Origin: Elephas maximus indicus
Lineage: Eukaryota; Chordata; Mammalia; Proboscidea; Elephantidae
Direction: 5' to 3'
Assembly: GCF_024166365.1 (NCBI RefSeq)
Contig: NC_064825.1
Span: 104,670,480 to 104,734,479, forward strand
DNA length: 64,000 bases
Shown: one piece after another, positions 35,001 through 47,029 of the stretch
How the letters are laid out: every line of letters starts with the position of its first letter
Numbering within the stretch: the first letter of the stretch is position 1
Position numbers and translations under genes: made by a program
Notes under the pieces: model-generated
What the model was told of the DNA's origin: nothing
Seen by the model: the letters and a program-made list of their open reading frames with translations, nothing else
Databases searched by the model: none

Positions 35001-38000
35001 ATTGATAAGATCACGTGATTCTTGTCTTTTTTTTTCTGTGATGCTTTATGCTGTTGAAAAATTTATGTTGAAAAATTCCTACATACCTGGAATAAATTCC
35101 ACTTGGTCATGGTGAATTATTTTTTTTGATGTGTTGTTGAATTCCATTGGCTAGAATTTTGTTGTGGATTTTTGCATCTATATTCATGAGAGATATTGGT
35201 CTGTAATTTTGTTTGTGGTGTCTTTAGCTAGTTTTGGTATCAGAGTTATGCTGGCTTCATAGAATGAGTTTGGAAGTATTCCATCCTTTCCTCTGGTCTG
35301 AAATACCTTTATTAGTACTGGTGTTAACTGTTCTCTGAAAGTTTGGTAGAATTCTCCAGTGAAGCCGTCAGGGCCAGGGCTTTTTGTTCCCTGGGAGTTT
35401 TTTAATTACCTTTTCAATATCTTCTTTTGTTATAGGTTTTAGTTGTTCTACATCTGTTTGTGTTAGTTTAGGTAGGTAGTCTGTTTCTAACAATTTATTT
35501 CCTCTAGGTTTGTTACGGTACAGTTTTTCATAGTATTCTGTTATGATTCTTTTCATTTCAGTTGTGTCTTTTGTCATAGTGCCCATCTCATTTCTTATTT
35601 GGATTATTTGCTTCCTCTCCTGTTTTTCTTTTGTCGGTTTGGCCAATGGCTTATTGATTTTGTTGATGTTTTCAAAGAGTCAGCTTTTGGTCTTGTTAAC
35701 TCTTTCCACTGTTTTTCTATTCTCTATTTCATTTAATTCTGCTCAAATTTTTCTTATTTCCTTTCTTCTGATCCCTGAGGACTTCTTTTCCTGCTTTCTT
35801 CCTACTTGTTGGAGTTGTAGGGTTAGTGTTTTGATTTTTGACCCTTTCTTCATTTTGGATGTGTGCATTTATTGCTGTAAATTGACCTCTAAGCACTGCT
35901 TCTGTTGTTTCCCAAAGGTTCTGGTAAGATGTATTTTGATTCTCATTTGATTCCATGAATTTCTTTATTCCACCCTTAATTTCTTCTATAACCCAGTAGT
36001 TTTTGAACAAGGTATTGTTCAGTTTCAATGTATTTGATTTTTTCATTGCCTTTTCTGTTATTGATTTCTACTTTTATGGCTTCATGGTCAGAAAAGATGC
36101 TTTGTAATATTTTGATGTTTTGGATTCTGTTAAGGCTTGCTTTGTGGCCTAATATGTGGTCTATTCTGGAAACTGTTCCATGTGCTTTGGAAAAGAAATT
36201 ATACTTTGCTGCTGTTTGGTGCAGTGTTCTGTATAAGTCTATGAGATTAAGTTGTTTGATTATGGCATTTAGATCTTCCACGACTTTATTGAGCTTCTTT
36301 CTGGATGTTCCATCCTTCACCGATAGTGGTGTGTTGAAATCTCCTACTATTATTGTGGAGCTGTCTGTTTCTCTTTTTAATGCTGTTAGAACTTGTTTTA
36401 CATATTTTAGAGCCCTATCATTGGATGCATAAATATTTGTTACAGTTATGGTATATTGACCCTCTTGATTTTGCTTTAAATCTGTTTTGTCAGGGATTAA
36501 TATTGTCACGCCTGTTCTTTTTTGATTGTTGTTTGCTTGATATGTATATTTTTTATCCTTTGAGTTTTAGTTTGTGTCTTTAAGTCTAAGGTGTGTCTCT
36601 TGTAGGCCATATATAGATGGGTCATGTTCTTGCTTTTTTTTTTAATCCATCCTGCCACTCTCTGTCTCTTTATTGGTGCATTTAGTCCATTTACATTCAG
36701 TGTAATTATTGACAGGTATGAGTTTGATGCTGTCTTTTTCGTGTGTGTGTTGTTGACAGTTTCTTCATTCCATTTAAATTTCTGTGCTGAGTCTTTTTTT
36801 TTAATGTATTTTTTCCTCTTTTTCATTGTTGTTGATTTTGTATTTGCTGAGTCCTTATGTTTTCCATGTTTTAATTTTTTTTTTAATTTATTTTGGTGTG
36901 TAGGATTGTTAGTTTCCTTTGTGGTTGCCTTAATATTTACCTCTACTTTTCTAAGTTTAAACCAATCTTTTATTTCTTGATATAGCCTTGACTTCCTGTC
37001 CATATGAAAGTTCAATGACTATATTATTTAGTTTCTTTTTTTTTTGTTTTAATGTTGTCATCTTTTACATATTGACAGCTCTGTTTCCCTATTTTCAGTG
37101 TTTTAGCTTTGGTTTATTTTTGTGACTTTTTTATCTGGATTTATATCTGGTTGTTCTGTCCTATGTTCTAGTCTTGGGTTGTTATCTGATGTTATTGATT
37201 TTCTTACTGGAGGAATCCCTTTAGTATTTCGTAATTTTGGTTTCGTTTTAACAAATTGCCTAAACTTCTGTTTATCTGGAAATGCCCTAATTTTGCCATT
37301 ATATTGGAGAGACAGCTTTGTTGGTTGTATAATCCTTGGCTGGAAATTGTTTTTCCTTCAAGGCCTTGTATATGTCTTCTCATTGTCTTCTTGCCTGTGT
37401 GGTTTCTGCCGAGCCGTTAGAGCTTAGTCTTACTGACTCTCCTTTGTAGATGACTTTTCCTTTATCCTTAGCCACTCTTAGAATTCTCTCTTTATCTTTG
37501 CTTTTGGCAAGTTTGATTATAATATGTCTTGGTGACTTTCTTTTGGGATCTACCTTGTGTGGGGTTCAACGAGCTTTTTGATAAGATATCTTCTCATCTT
37601 TCATGATATCAGGAAAGTTTTCTGCCAACAAATCTTCAGCAATTCTCTCTATATTCTCTGTTATCCGCCCCCCCCCCACTCTTATACTCCAGTTGCTCAT
37701 AGGTTATTCCTCTTGATAGAGTCCGATATAATTTTTAGGGTTTCTTCACTCCTTAAAATTATTTTATCTGATTTTTTCCTCAAATAAGTTGTTGTCAAGT
37801 GCTTTATCTTCAATCTTACTAATTCTGACTTCCATTATCTCAATTCTGCTCCTATTACTTTCTATTGAGTTGTCTAATTCTGAAATTTTATTGTTAATCT
37901 TTCATATTTCTGTTTGCTGTCTGTGGATTCTTGTAGCCTGATAAATTTGTCATTAAGTTCTTAAATGACCTTCTTAAGTTCCCCAATTGCTTTGTCTGTG

Positions 38001-39530
38001 TGTTCTTTGGCTTGTTCTATCTATATTTTGCCTGGTCTTCCTAATGTCTTGAAGAGTTCTCTATATTAATCTTCTGAATTCTTCCTCTGATAATTCCACG
38101 CAGTTATCTTCCTCTGGAAGGTTTCTTGATTATTTGTTTCTATGGCTTGCTGAAGCCATCATGGTCTGCCTCTTTATGTGATTTGATATTGACTGTTTCT
38201 CCAAGCCATCAGTAAGTTATCATATTTACTCATGTTTACTTGTTGTGTCCTAGCTTCTTGTTTTGATATTCTCAAATAGGCTAACCATGTGAGCTAGTTT
38301 GATTATTGGTGTCTTTGAAGCTCTCATGTCCTGTCTCCTGGTGGTTAGAGCTGTTACTAGGTATGTGAGCCCACTTTTCTTGTGTGGTTTCAGTTCAGTT
38401 GCCCAGGTCATCAGTCACCAAGTGTGTGATGCAGGCTCTCACCTACAGCACTAGATGGGAAGGGGTGATTTGTGTAGGCACAGGTATCTGGCTGCATTAG
38501 GGGATCATGCACTGATCAAGGCAGGGGGTGGCTGCTGCCCTGAGTGTCTGGTTGGAAGGTGTGTCCCAGTTCCCTAGAACTTGTAGGCACATGGGTTTTG
38601 CAGCCAGACTTTGGTCATCCAATGCTGTTGGCTGTAAGGACTGGGAGTCACCACTTATTCTTGGATCCATGACACAAGAGGCTCGTTGAGATGGGTGGAG
38701 ACACCAGTCCTCAAATCCCTGATGTGGGTAGGAAAGGACAGTGCTTAATGGACAGGATGGCATTAAATGTCAGGAATCTGCCACTCCCCGTTATAGCAGA
38801 TACAAGTGAAAATAGACTTCAGGTATATAACCTGTTTTACGGTGCTAACGAGGGCCTACACTGTTGAAATGGGCCCACACATGTTTATGGAGGAGTGAAA
38901 GGCATTCAAAGTTTCTGGACCTCTTATGGCTGAGCTTAGGCAAAGGGGCTGTGCCTGCCCCAAGTTCCCAGCTTAGGGGAGCTGGTAGATTATTTTTTCC
39001 TGTTTGTTAATTTGTTCCCTCTCCAAAGCTGGGAGGATGGCTCAGGAAACAGGATGGGTCCTACTTCTGGCCCAGAAAGTGCAGCAATCACTGAAACTGG
39101 GGGAGGGGGGGCAGAATGGGAGAGAGGTATTTCCCAAAAGGTTTTTATTTTTTAATCCTCTAGGTAGGTTAGATGCTTGTAGTTATCTTGCTGATTGTCT
39201 GTTATTTTTCTCTGGTTCTGGACACTCAGCCATTCAGTCTCTCCTCATGTGGAAAATGCATCTTGAATGCCACTGCTTGTCTCACCTCAAGCGCCAGCCA
39301 ATCCAGCGTGCAGGGTGCCTATGTCAGCCAGGTCAGGTCTGGCAACTCGTCACAGCTTCTGAACCATCTCTCACTCTCCTTGCCACTCAGTCTGATTCCT
39401 CAACTTTGTCTTTGAAGTTCAGGGCTCCCAGATTGTCATATGTAATCGATTCACTTGTTTTGGGGGTCTTTGCTGTAAGAGGGACCAGAGGAAGTATCTG
39501 ACTATTCTGCCATCCTGGCCTCTTCTCACG
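32013..39530 (-). mobile_element. Full-length-looking L1 LINE (about 7.5 kb), inactive
   Basis: Inserted in RTE sequence with TSD TCCTAAAATTTCTT (31999-32012) and TCCTAATATTTCTT (39531-39544). From right to left: the 5' end (minus strand GAGGCCAGGATGGCAGAATA) and a long GC-richer 5' UTR to about 38.1 kb, then decayed ORF1 to about 37.1 kb. ORF2 starts near 36.74 kb with ITLNVNGLNAPIKRQRVAGW. The endonuclease at 35976-36509 has GDFNTPLS, SRIDHILG and SDHEA. RT runs to about 33.1 kb, then the 3' UTR ends in a poly(A) (T-run at 32013). ORF2 is broken by stops and frameshifts. At 34650-34710 the RT core reads [15 protein letters not shown] where [14 protein letters not shown] is expected, so the catalytic aspartates are lost. 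A G-tract cluster lies on the minus strand near 32913-32940. Confidence 0.93.
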
Positions 39531-39680
39531 TCCTAATATTTCTTGACTGCTGCTTCCATGGGCATTGATTGCAGATCCAAGTAAATCGTAATCCTTGACA
39601 ACTTCAATTATTTCTCTGTTTATCATGATGTTGCTTATTGGTCCAGTTGCGAGAATTTTTGTTTTCTTTAGGTTGAGGTG
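39531..39680 (-). mobile_element. RTE LINE (piece 2 of the split copy)
   Basis: A short RTE stretch (TTGACTGCTGCTTCCATGGG through ATCATGATGTTGCTTATTGG) left between the L1 and the solo LTR. It continues directly from piece 1 and into piece 3. Confidence 0.93.
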
Positions 39681-40198
39681 TGTCATGGATTGAATTATGT
39701 CCCCCCAAAAATGTGTGTATCAACTTGGTTAGGCCATGATTCCCACTATTATGTGGTTGTCCTTCATTTTGTGATCGTAATTTTATGTTAAGAGGATTAG
39801 GGTGGGATTGTAACACCACCATTACTCTGGTCACCTCCCTGAGCCAAAGTAAAAGGAGTTTCCCTAGGTGTGGCCTGTACCACCTTTTATCTTTTAAGAG
39901 ATAAAAGGAAAGAGAAGCAAGCAGAGAGTTGGGGACTTTGTACCACCAAGAAAACAGCACCAGGAGCTGAGCGCATCCTTTGTATCCAGGGTTCCTGCTT
40001 CTGAGAAGCCCCTTGACTAGGGGAAGATTGAGGACAAGGACCTCCCTCCAGAGCCAACAAAGAGAGAAAGCCTTCCCCTGGAGCTGACACCCTGAATTTG
40101 GACTTGTAACCTAATAGACTGTGAGAGAATAAATTTCTCTTTGTTAAAGTCATTGACTTGTGATATTTCTGTTATAGCAGTACTAGATGACCAAGACA
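39681..40198 (+). mobile_element. Solo LTR, MaLR/ERVL type, with 5-bp target duplication
   Basis: A 518-bp element with TGTCATGG...AAGACA ends, flanked by AGGTG at 39676-39680 and 40199-40203. It interrupts RTE sequence that reads straight through at 6349-6380 (TTGAGGTGTAATCCATACTG). LTRs of the same family bound the provirus at 43936-46726 and supply the fragment at 1-237. No internal sequence is present. Confidence 0.92.
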
Positions 40199-42715
40199 AG
40201 GTGTAACCCATACCGAAGGCCATGGTCTTTCATCTTCGTCAGTAAGTGCTTTGAGTCCTCTCCACTTTCAGCAAACAAAGTTGTGTTATTCCCCTATCTG
40301 CTGATATTGATATGTCTTCCTCCAGTCCTGATGCCCTGTTTTTCTTCATGTAGTCCATCTTCTTGGATTATTTGCTCAGCATACAGAATGAATAAGCATG
40401 GTGAAAGAATACAACCATGTCATGCACCTTTCTTGACTTTAAACCACACAGTATTCCCCTGTCCTTTTCAAACGTCTGCCTCTTGACCTAAGCCCAACTT
40501 CCTCATGAGCACATTTAAGTGTTCCAGAATTTCCATTCTTCAAAACGTTATCTGTATTTTGTTATGATCCACACAGTAGAATACCTTTGCATAGTCAATA
40601 AAACACAGGTAAACATCTTTCTGTTATTCTCTGCTTTCAGCCAGGATCCATCTGACATCAGCAATTTTATTCCTGGTTCCATATCTTCCTCTGAATCTGG
40701 CAATTACCTGTTAATGTACTGAGCAACTGCTTTTGAATGTTCTTTAGCAAAATTTTACTTGTGTGTGCTATTAATGATATTGTTCAATAATTTCTACATT
40801 CTGTTGGATCACCCTTCTTTGGAATGGGTACAGATATGAGTAGCTTCCAAATATGGCCAGGTAGCTGTCGTGTACATTTCATGACATGGATGAGTACGCA
40901 CTACCAGCACTGCATCTGTTTGTTGAAACATTTTGATTGATATTCCACCATTTCCTGTAGATTTGTTTTCCTCCAGTGCCTTCAGTGCAGCTTGGAACTC
41001 TTCCTTCAGTACAATTGGTTTTTGATCATATGTTACCTCTTGAAATGGCTGAACGACAACCAATTCTTTTTGGTACAGTACTCAGCATATTCCTTTAATC
41101 TTCTTTTGATGCTTCCTGTGTCATTCAATATTTTCCCATAAAATCCTTCACTATTGCAGATCGTGCTTGAATTTTTTCTTCAGTTCTTTCATCTTGAGAA
41201 ATGCTGATCATGTTCTTCCCTTTTGGTTTTCTATCTCCAAGTCTTTGCACATTTCATTATAATCCTTTACTTTCTCTTCTCTAACCATCCTTTGAAATCT
41301 TCTGTTTAGACCTTTTGCTTCATCATTTCTTCCTTTCTCTTTAGTTACTCTACATTCAAGAGCAACTTTCCGAGTCTCTTCTGACATCCATTTTGATCTT
41401 TTTTATTTCCTGTCATTTTAATGATCTCTTGCTTTCTTCATGTATGTTGTCCTTGATGCCATTCCACAACTCATCTGATCTTAAGTCATTAATGTTCAAT
41501 GCTTCAAATCTATTTTTGAGATGTTTTTTAAATTCAAGTCGGATATACTCACAGTCATACTTTGATTTTCCTGGATTTGTTCTAATTTTCTTCAGCTTCA
41601 ACTTGAACTTGCATATTAGCAATTGATGGTCTGTTCCACAGTCTGCCACTGGCATTGTTCTAACTGATTATATTGAGCTTTACCATCATCTCTTTCCATA
41701 GATGTAGTTGATTTGATTCCTGTGTATTCCATCTGGTGAGATCTAAGTGTATAGTCACCATTTACATTGTTGAAAAAAGTCATTGGTCTTGCAGAGCTCT
41801 GTCACTCAATCTCCAGTGTCATTTCTATAACAAAGGCCATATTTTACAGCTACTGATGCTTCTTCTTTGTTTCCAACTTTCACATTCCAATCACCAGTAA
41901 TTATCGATAGACTTGGTTGCATGTTCCATCAATTTCAGACTACAAAAGTTGGTAAGAATCTCTAATTTCTTCATCCTTGGCCTCAGGGGTTGGTGTGTAA
42001 ATTTGAATAATAGTCATATTAACTGGTCTTCCTTGTAGGGATATGGCTATTATCATCACTGACAATGCTGTACTTCAGGATAGATCTTGAAATGTTCTTT
42101 TCTATGATGAATGCTACATCATTCCTCCTCAATTTGTCATTCCCGGCATAGTAAACTGTATGATTGTCTAATTCAAAATGGTGAATGCTGGTCCATTTCA
42201 GCTTAGATATCAATATTTATGTGTTCCTTTTCATTTTTGATGACTTCCAATTTTCCTGCATTCATACTTTGTACATCCTACATTCTGATTATTACTGGAT
42301 GTTTGCAGTTGTTTCTTCTCATTTTGAGTAATGCCACTTCAGCAGGTGAAGATCTCAAAAGGTTGACTCCATCCATGTCATTAAGGTAGACTCTAGCTTA
42401 AGGAAACAGCTCTTCTCTAGTTGTATTTTTGTGCCTTCCAACCTGAAGGGCTCATTTTCTGGCACTATATGAGACAATGTTCCACAGCTCTTCTTAATAA
42501 GGTTGTCACTGGCCAATTTTTTTTAGAAGTAGACAGTCAGTTCCTTCTTCCTAGTCTGTCTTAGTTTGGAAGCTCCACTGCAACCTGTCCACCAAAGGTG
42601 ACCCTCGTGGTATTTGAAATATTGGTTGCAAAATGTCCAGTATCAAAGTAACGTGCAAGGTGCCACAGTACTACATCCTGATAGACACATGGTGGACTGA
42701 CAGACATGTGGTGGA
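40199..42715 (-). mobile_element. RTE LINE (piece 3: RT N-terminus, endonuclease, 5' UTR)
   Basis: Continues the split minus-strand copy from the YADD-proximal region near 40.3 kb, through the PFQEVTYDQKP block (40809-41063) and the endonuclease segment ISKLKWTSIHHFELDNHTVYY (42019-42213), to the 5' UTR at about 42.6-42.7 kb. Together with pieces 1 and 2 it gives about 3.2 kb, the full length of this family. Many interruptions make it inactive. Confidence 0.92.
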
Positions 42716-43614
42716 TTAACACACAGTTTAGTGGGTTAGCATTATAAACACATTTAAATTTGAATAGGGAACGATGTCTCATTTGTTTTCATTTACTGAA
42801 CAGACATTTATTGAGCTTCTGTGACAGACTGTTCTAGAAACTAGTGATACATCAGTGAACCACAGAGAAAAAAAAAATTCCATGCATCACTGTTTAGTCT
42901 ATGGGAGGAGGCAGGAAAATAAATAAAGAATTAAGTGAATAAATGACATGCATAGTAGGTCAGAGGATGATAAGTGCTATGGAAAAATGAAGAATGGGTA
43001 GGAGAAGTTATGAAATCCAGGGTGAGGATTGCTATTTTTAAAAACATAGGCAGAGTTCAGATGGTTCTGACTCAAATGATCTCTTTATTAACTTATGTTC
43101 AAATAGAACTATTTTCTGTTGGATAGACAAAATCAACAACAATAAAATCGCCAAGTAAACTGAAAATAATCCTCTTCTGAAATCTACTTTTTACTCTCAG
43201 ATACTTCCAGGTTCTATTTACCCTTTAGTGAGTTCACAATACTTGCAACTTTGGTATTGGTTTTGTTACGAAAGTGATCTTTCAAGAGTTGCCTTTGATT
43301 GAACTCAAATGAATGCTACTCATTAATGATTCCCTTATGGACTCTACCTCCCTTCCTCTTCTGCGGATGATTGGTGTAGGGTGGTCAGCTGATCCAAAAG
43401 GAAACTATCCACAGGCAGGAAATGACCAGTCAGGTTTTATCTCTCAAAAAATTCACCAAAGGATTCAAATCTGTAGCAGATAATAATGGCTCTATGTTAA
43501 ATGATGAAGTCATGTGTTCTAGGAATACCTACAGTTGAGTTTCTGAGAATTCCCTGGTCTCTGCCCTTCCTGAGTCCTGATTGTTTGTTTTTCCATCAGG
43601 TAGATTGGGATTAC
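42716..43614. other. Ancient interspersed repeat and unassigned DNA
   Basis: 42780-43040 contains a segment (GACATTTATTGAGCTTCTGTG, then GATAAGTGCTATGGA) typical of very old mammalian repeats shared across placentals; I cannot name the family safely. The remainder is unassigned. No gene is seen. Confidence 0.45.
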
Positions 43615-43815
43615 CTCCCATTGCAGTTCAGTCAATTCTGAATCATAGTGAACCTATAGAACAGCACAGAAGTGTACCATAGTGTTTCCAGGGCTATAAT
43701 CTTTATGAAAGCTGACTGCCACATTTTTCTATTGTACAGGACCTGCTAGATTCCACCTGCTGCCTTTTCAGTTAGCATCTGAATGCTTAAACACTACTAC
43801 CAGGGTTCCTTATCT
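43615..43815 (-). mobile_element. AfroSINE, long variant, at left edge of OR flank copy A
   Basis: Minus-strand copy with the extra block of the long subtype (reverse of AAAGATTATAGCC plus spacer) and the head ending CTACTACCAGGGTTCC. An AfroSINE stands at the same place and in the same direction in copy B (49200-49322), so the two look like duplicated copies of one insertion. Confidence 0.82.
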
Positions 43816-43935
43816 GGGACCAGTGTCCTAAAAATAAACTTTTTTTTTAATTGAAATAGTTTCTGGAAGTTCCTGCTCCTAATCTCTAAGACATTTTTTG
43901 TCTTCCCTCTATGAAGGTTTTTCAAGCATGGTGTG
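43816..43935. repeat. OR 3'-flank duplication, copy A, left part
   Basis: GACCAGTGTCCTAAAAATAAAC through GTCTTCCCTCTATGAAGG to CAAGCATGGTGTG aligns base by base with 49330-49447. The alignment is broken by the MaLR provirus and resumes at 46732. Confidence 0.88.
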
Positions 43936-44810
43936 CGTCTTGGTCATCTAGTGCTGCTAAAACAGAAATACCAGAAGTGGATGTCTTTAACAAAGAAACA
44001 TTTATTCTCTCACAGTCCAGCAGGTTACAAGTCTAAATTCAGGGTGTCAGTTCTAGAAGAAGTCTTTCTCCCTCTGTCAGCTCTCGAGGAAGGTCCTTGT
44101 CATCCTTCTTCCCTTGGTCTGGGAGCATATCAACACAGCAACTTCGGGACCAACGGATGCGCTGTGTTTCTGGCGCCGATTTCTTGGTAGTATGAGGTCC
44201 GCAACTCTTTGCTTGCTTCCCTTTCCTTTTATCTCTTGAGAGATAAAAGGTGGTACAGGCCACACCCAGGGAAACTCCCTTTACATTGGATCAGGGATGT
44301 GACATGGTAAGGGTGTTACAATCCCACCCTACTCCTTTTAACATAAAATTACAATCACAAAATGGAGAATGTACTGTTGATGTACTTAGCAACTACTTTT
44401 GAATGATCCCGCCACAGAATACTGGGAATCATACCTTAATCAAGTTGATACACACATATTTGGGGGGACTTAATTCAATCCATGGCATTCCACCCTTTGG
44501 CCCCCAAAAATCACATCCTTGCAACATGCAGAACATGTTCATCCCATCATATCATACTGAAAGTCTTAACTGCAAGTCTCAAATCCAAAAATTCTTCCTC
44601 ACTGTGAAATCTAGAATACAAGTTATCTGCTTCCAAAGTACAATGGCAGAACAGACACAAGCTAGACATTTCCAGCACAAATGGGAAAAACTGGAGGAAA
44701 AGAAGGGATAACAGGCACCAAGCAAGTCAGAACACATTATATTAGCCCTCAAAGCTCTGAAAATAATTTTCTGTCCTGAGACAATTTATACAATGGCCTT
44801 GTCCTCCAAC

Positions 44811-44970
44811 CAAAAAAAACCAAACCCACTGCCATCGAGTCAGTTGCTATTGATAGCGACTGTATAGGTCAGAGTAGAATTGTCCCTTAGAGTTTCCAAG
44901 GAGCACCTGATGGATTTGAACTGCTGACCTTTTGGTTAAGCAGCCTTAGCACTTAACTGCTATGCCACCA
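44811..44970 (-). mobile_element. AfroSINE inside the MaLR provirus
   Basis: A-rich tail at left (CCAAAAAAAACCAAACCC), GCCATCGAGTCAGTTG, and the head ending CTGCTATGCCACCA. No clear target duplication was found. Confidence 0.9.
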
Positions 44971-45196
44971 TCTAAGTATTGGCCACACTCCAGATTCTGA
45001 GTGGAGGCCTCTCGGCCCTGGGCTTCAACTCTACCTTCTAGGCCCACTGGGAGCAACTCTATTCCCTGAGCTTTAGGTATTCCATTCTCCTAGTTCATCT
45101 GAATGGTGACTCCACCCTTAGAAACACCAGAGGCCATGGCTCCACACTTTGAAACCTCTGAGGTCATGGCCATAACTTTTTAGACTCAGGCAACTC

Positions 45197-45694
45197 TGCT
45201 GCCAGGTGAAAAACCCATGTTTTGCTCACATGACTCGTTACAGCCAATAAACAAGAGGCTGAGGTAGGAGGTCAGAAAGACACCTTTATTTCATTGTACA
45301 AGGAAAGGAGCAATGGGGCTGCTGCCTCCAAGACTGCTCGCAGGCAGTTTGGGGAGGTGGGCTTTTACAGAGAACAGACAAGGACATATAAATTCATCAT
45401 GAATATTCAGGATTGACCTTCATGCAGTCACTCAGAGCTTGGGGATGAATATGCATTTTCTTTAGACAAGGGTTTCATCCCCCAGGATGGAGGAAGGGAT
45501 GATTTTTCTTCATTAGGATGTTAAGTCTCCACCCAGAGGTGAGTTGAGGACACCTATGGCCCATTCTGTGGTTATCTTGTCAAGGACAATTTCAGAAGTG
45601 CAGAAAGGGCAGCTTATTTTGCTTGGTGTAAGAAGATAAGGCAGGTTTTTTTTTTTTTTTTTTTTAGTTTTTTTTAAGAAGATGAGGCAGAACA
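45197..45694 (-). mobile_element. Foreign LTR inside the MaLR interior
   Basis: On the minus strand AATAAAGGTGTCTTTCTGAC followed by a C/T-rich stretch has the form of an LTR R/U5 boundary, and the segment interrupts the MaLR internal sequence. Possible ends are TG at 45197 and CA at 45694; I could not confirm a target duplication, so the limits are approximate and the family unknown. A separate poly(T) insertion at 45645-45675 lies near its right end. Confidence 0.55.
45645..45675 (-). repeat. Poly(T) insertion flanked by 15-bp direct repeats
   Basis: A run of about 31 bases, nearly all T, is bounded by AAGAAGATAAGGCAG (45630-45644) and AAGAAGATGAGGCAG (45676-45690), which differ at one base. 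This has the form of a retroposed poly(A) with target-site duplication and no body. Confidence 0.7.
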
Positions 45695-46726
45695 GTTGTC
45701 TCTTAGAAGCATTGGGCTCTGAGGCTGCCTGCTTCAGCTTGGCTTCTTGTTTTCCTTGTCTCTTCAGCTTCTGTTTCTTGGTTTCTCAGCCTCTTGGCTC
45801 TTCAGGCTTCACACCCGCATCTGCCCTGCTGGGGCAAGTGTTCCAAATCTCTGTAGCTCCACTGATAAGAGCCTAGAGGCACCTCACTCTTCCAGGAAGC
45901 CTCCTACACACAGGCACTCAGCTCTCTGGCTCCATGAGTCAACAAGCCTAGCTCCACTGATAAGTGCCCAGGGGCATCCTCCCCACCAGGAAGCCTCCTG
46001 TGCACAGGCACTCAGCTCTCTCACTCTGTGAGTCAGCTCTAGCACTGTCTGGCCCTGGTATGGTTCTGCTGCTGCTGGTTCTCTACTGCTGCAAGTTTTC
46101 TGCTGCTGCTAGCCCTCTGTGGCTGCTGCACCTCTATCCATTCACAGTTTCAAAACCACTTTCACATTTTAAGTATCTGTTAGAGCAGCACCCCACTCTC
46201 TTGGTATCAAAATCTGTCTTAGTTATCTAGTGCTGCTATAACAGAAATATCACAAGTGGATAGCTTTAACAAAAAGAAGTTTATTTTTCTCACAGAAAAG
46301 TAAGCTAAAAGTCTAAATTCAGGGTGTCAGCTCCAGAGGAAGCCTTTCTTTCTCTGTCAGCTCTGGAAGGTCTTTCTCATCAATCTACCCCTAGACTAGG
46401 AGCTTCTTTGCATAGGAACCCTGGGTCTAAAGGATATACCCTGCTTCTGTTGTTTCTTTCTTGGTGGTATGAGGTCCCCAACTCTCTGCTTGCTTCCTCT
46501 TCCTTTTATCTCTTGAGAGATAAAAGGTGGTACAGGCCACACCTCAGGGAAACTCCCTTTACATTGGATCAGGTATGTGACCTGGTAAGGGTGTTACAAT
46601 CTCACCCTACTCCTTTTAACAAAAAATTATAATCATAAAATGGAGGACCACCACAGAATACTGAGAATCATGGCCTAACCAAGTTGATACACACATTTTT
46701 AGGGGGACATAATTCAGTCCATGACA

Positions 46727-47029
46727 GTGTGAATGGCAAACAGTTTACTAGATAATCTGATTACTCCCTTTTAGTGATTTCCATTGATTATTATATTCTA
46801 AGTAAGCATAAAAGTCATCTCCCTTTATTTCCCATGTAAGGATACTGAGCTTCCAACAATGAAATGATGAGTGATCTAGGGGTGGAAATAGCATTTTCTG
46901 ACCTCCAAGTTAGTGTTTCACTGTTGCATTGCATTACTTTCTGTCTTACGAAGTTCATCCTCTATAAATTTCTTGGCTAAGCCCGTTTTGATCTCTGTCT
47001 TGAAGTTTTATTTTTTTAAGTTTAATGTG
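46727..47029. repeat. OR 3'-flank duplication, copy A, right part
   Basis: Aligns with 49443-49747 (copy B), and its later part aligns with 61490-61685 (copy C): GTGAATGGCAAACAG, GATAATCTGATTAC, GTAAGGATACTGAGC, then CTTGGCTAAGCCCGTTTTGA. It runs directly into the OR remnant. Confidence 0.9.

Larger units (their letters stand above)
43936..46726 (-). mobile_element. MaLR-type provirus with both LTRs, broken
   Basis: Two LTRs of one family in the same direction, 43936-44487 and 46215-46726, enclose about 1.7 kb of internal sequence like the non-coding interior of THE1/MLT-type MaLRs. The internal side of the right LTR reads GATACCAAGAGAGTGGGG on the minus strand, where a primer-binding site is expected. 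It is flanked by GTGTG at 43931-43935 and 46727-46731. Three secondary insertions sit inside it: an RTE-like 33-bp piece in the left LTR, an AfroSINE at 44811 and a foreign LTR at about 45197. It is non-coding, as MaLRs usually are. The paralogous site at 49447 is empty, so it arrived after the OR duplication. Confidence 0.9.

Noticed and set aside
35543-36980. Plus-strand hydrophobic frames resembling membrane proteins
   Set aside because: They are antisense translations of A-rich L1 ORF2, which yields Phe/Leu/Ser-rich frames.
39004-39501. 165-codon frame on the plus strand
   Set aside because: It lies antisense in the GC-richer 5' UTR of the full-length L1, so the open frame has no independent support.
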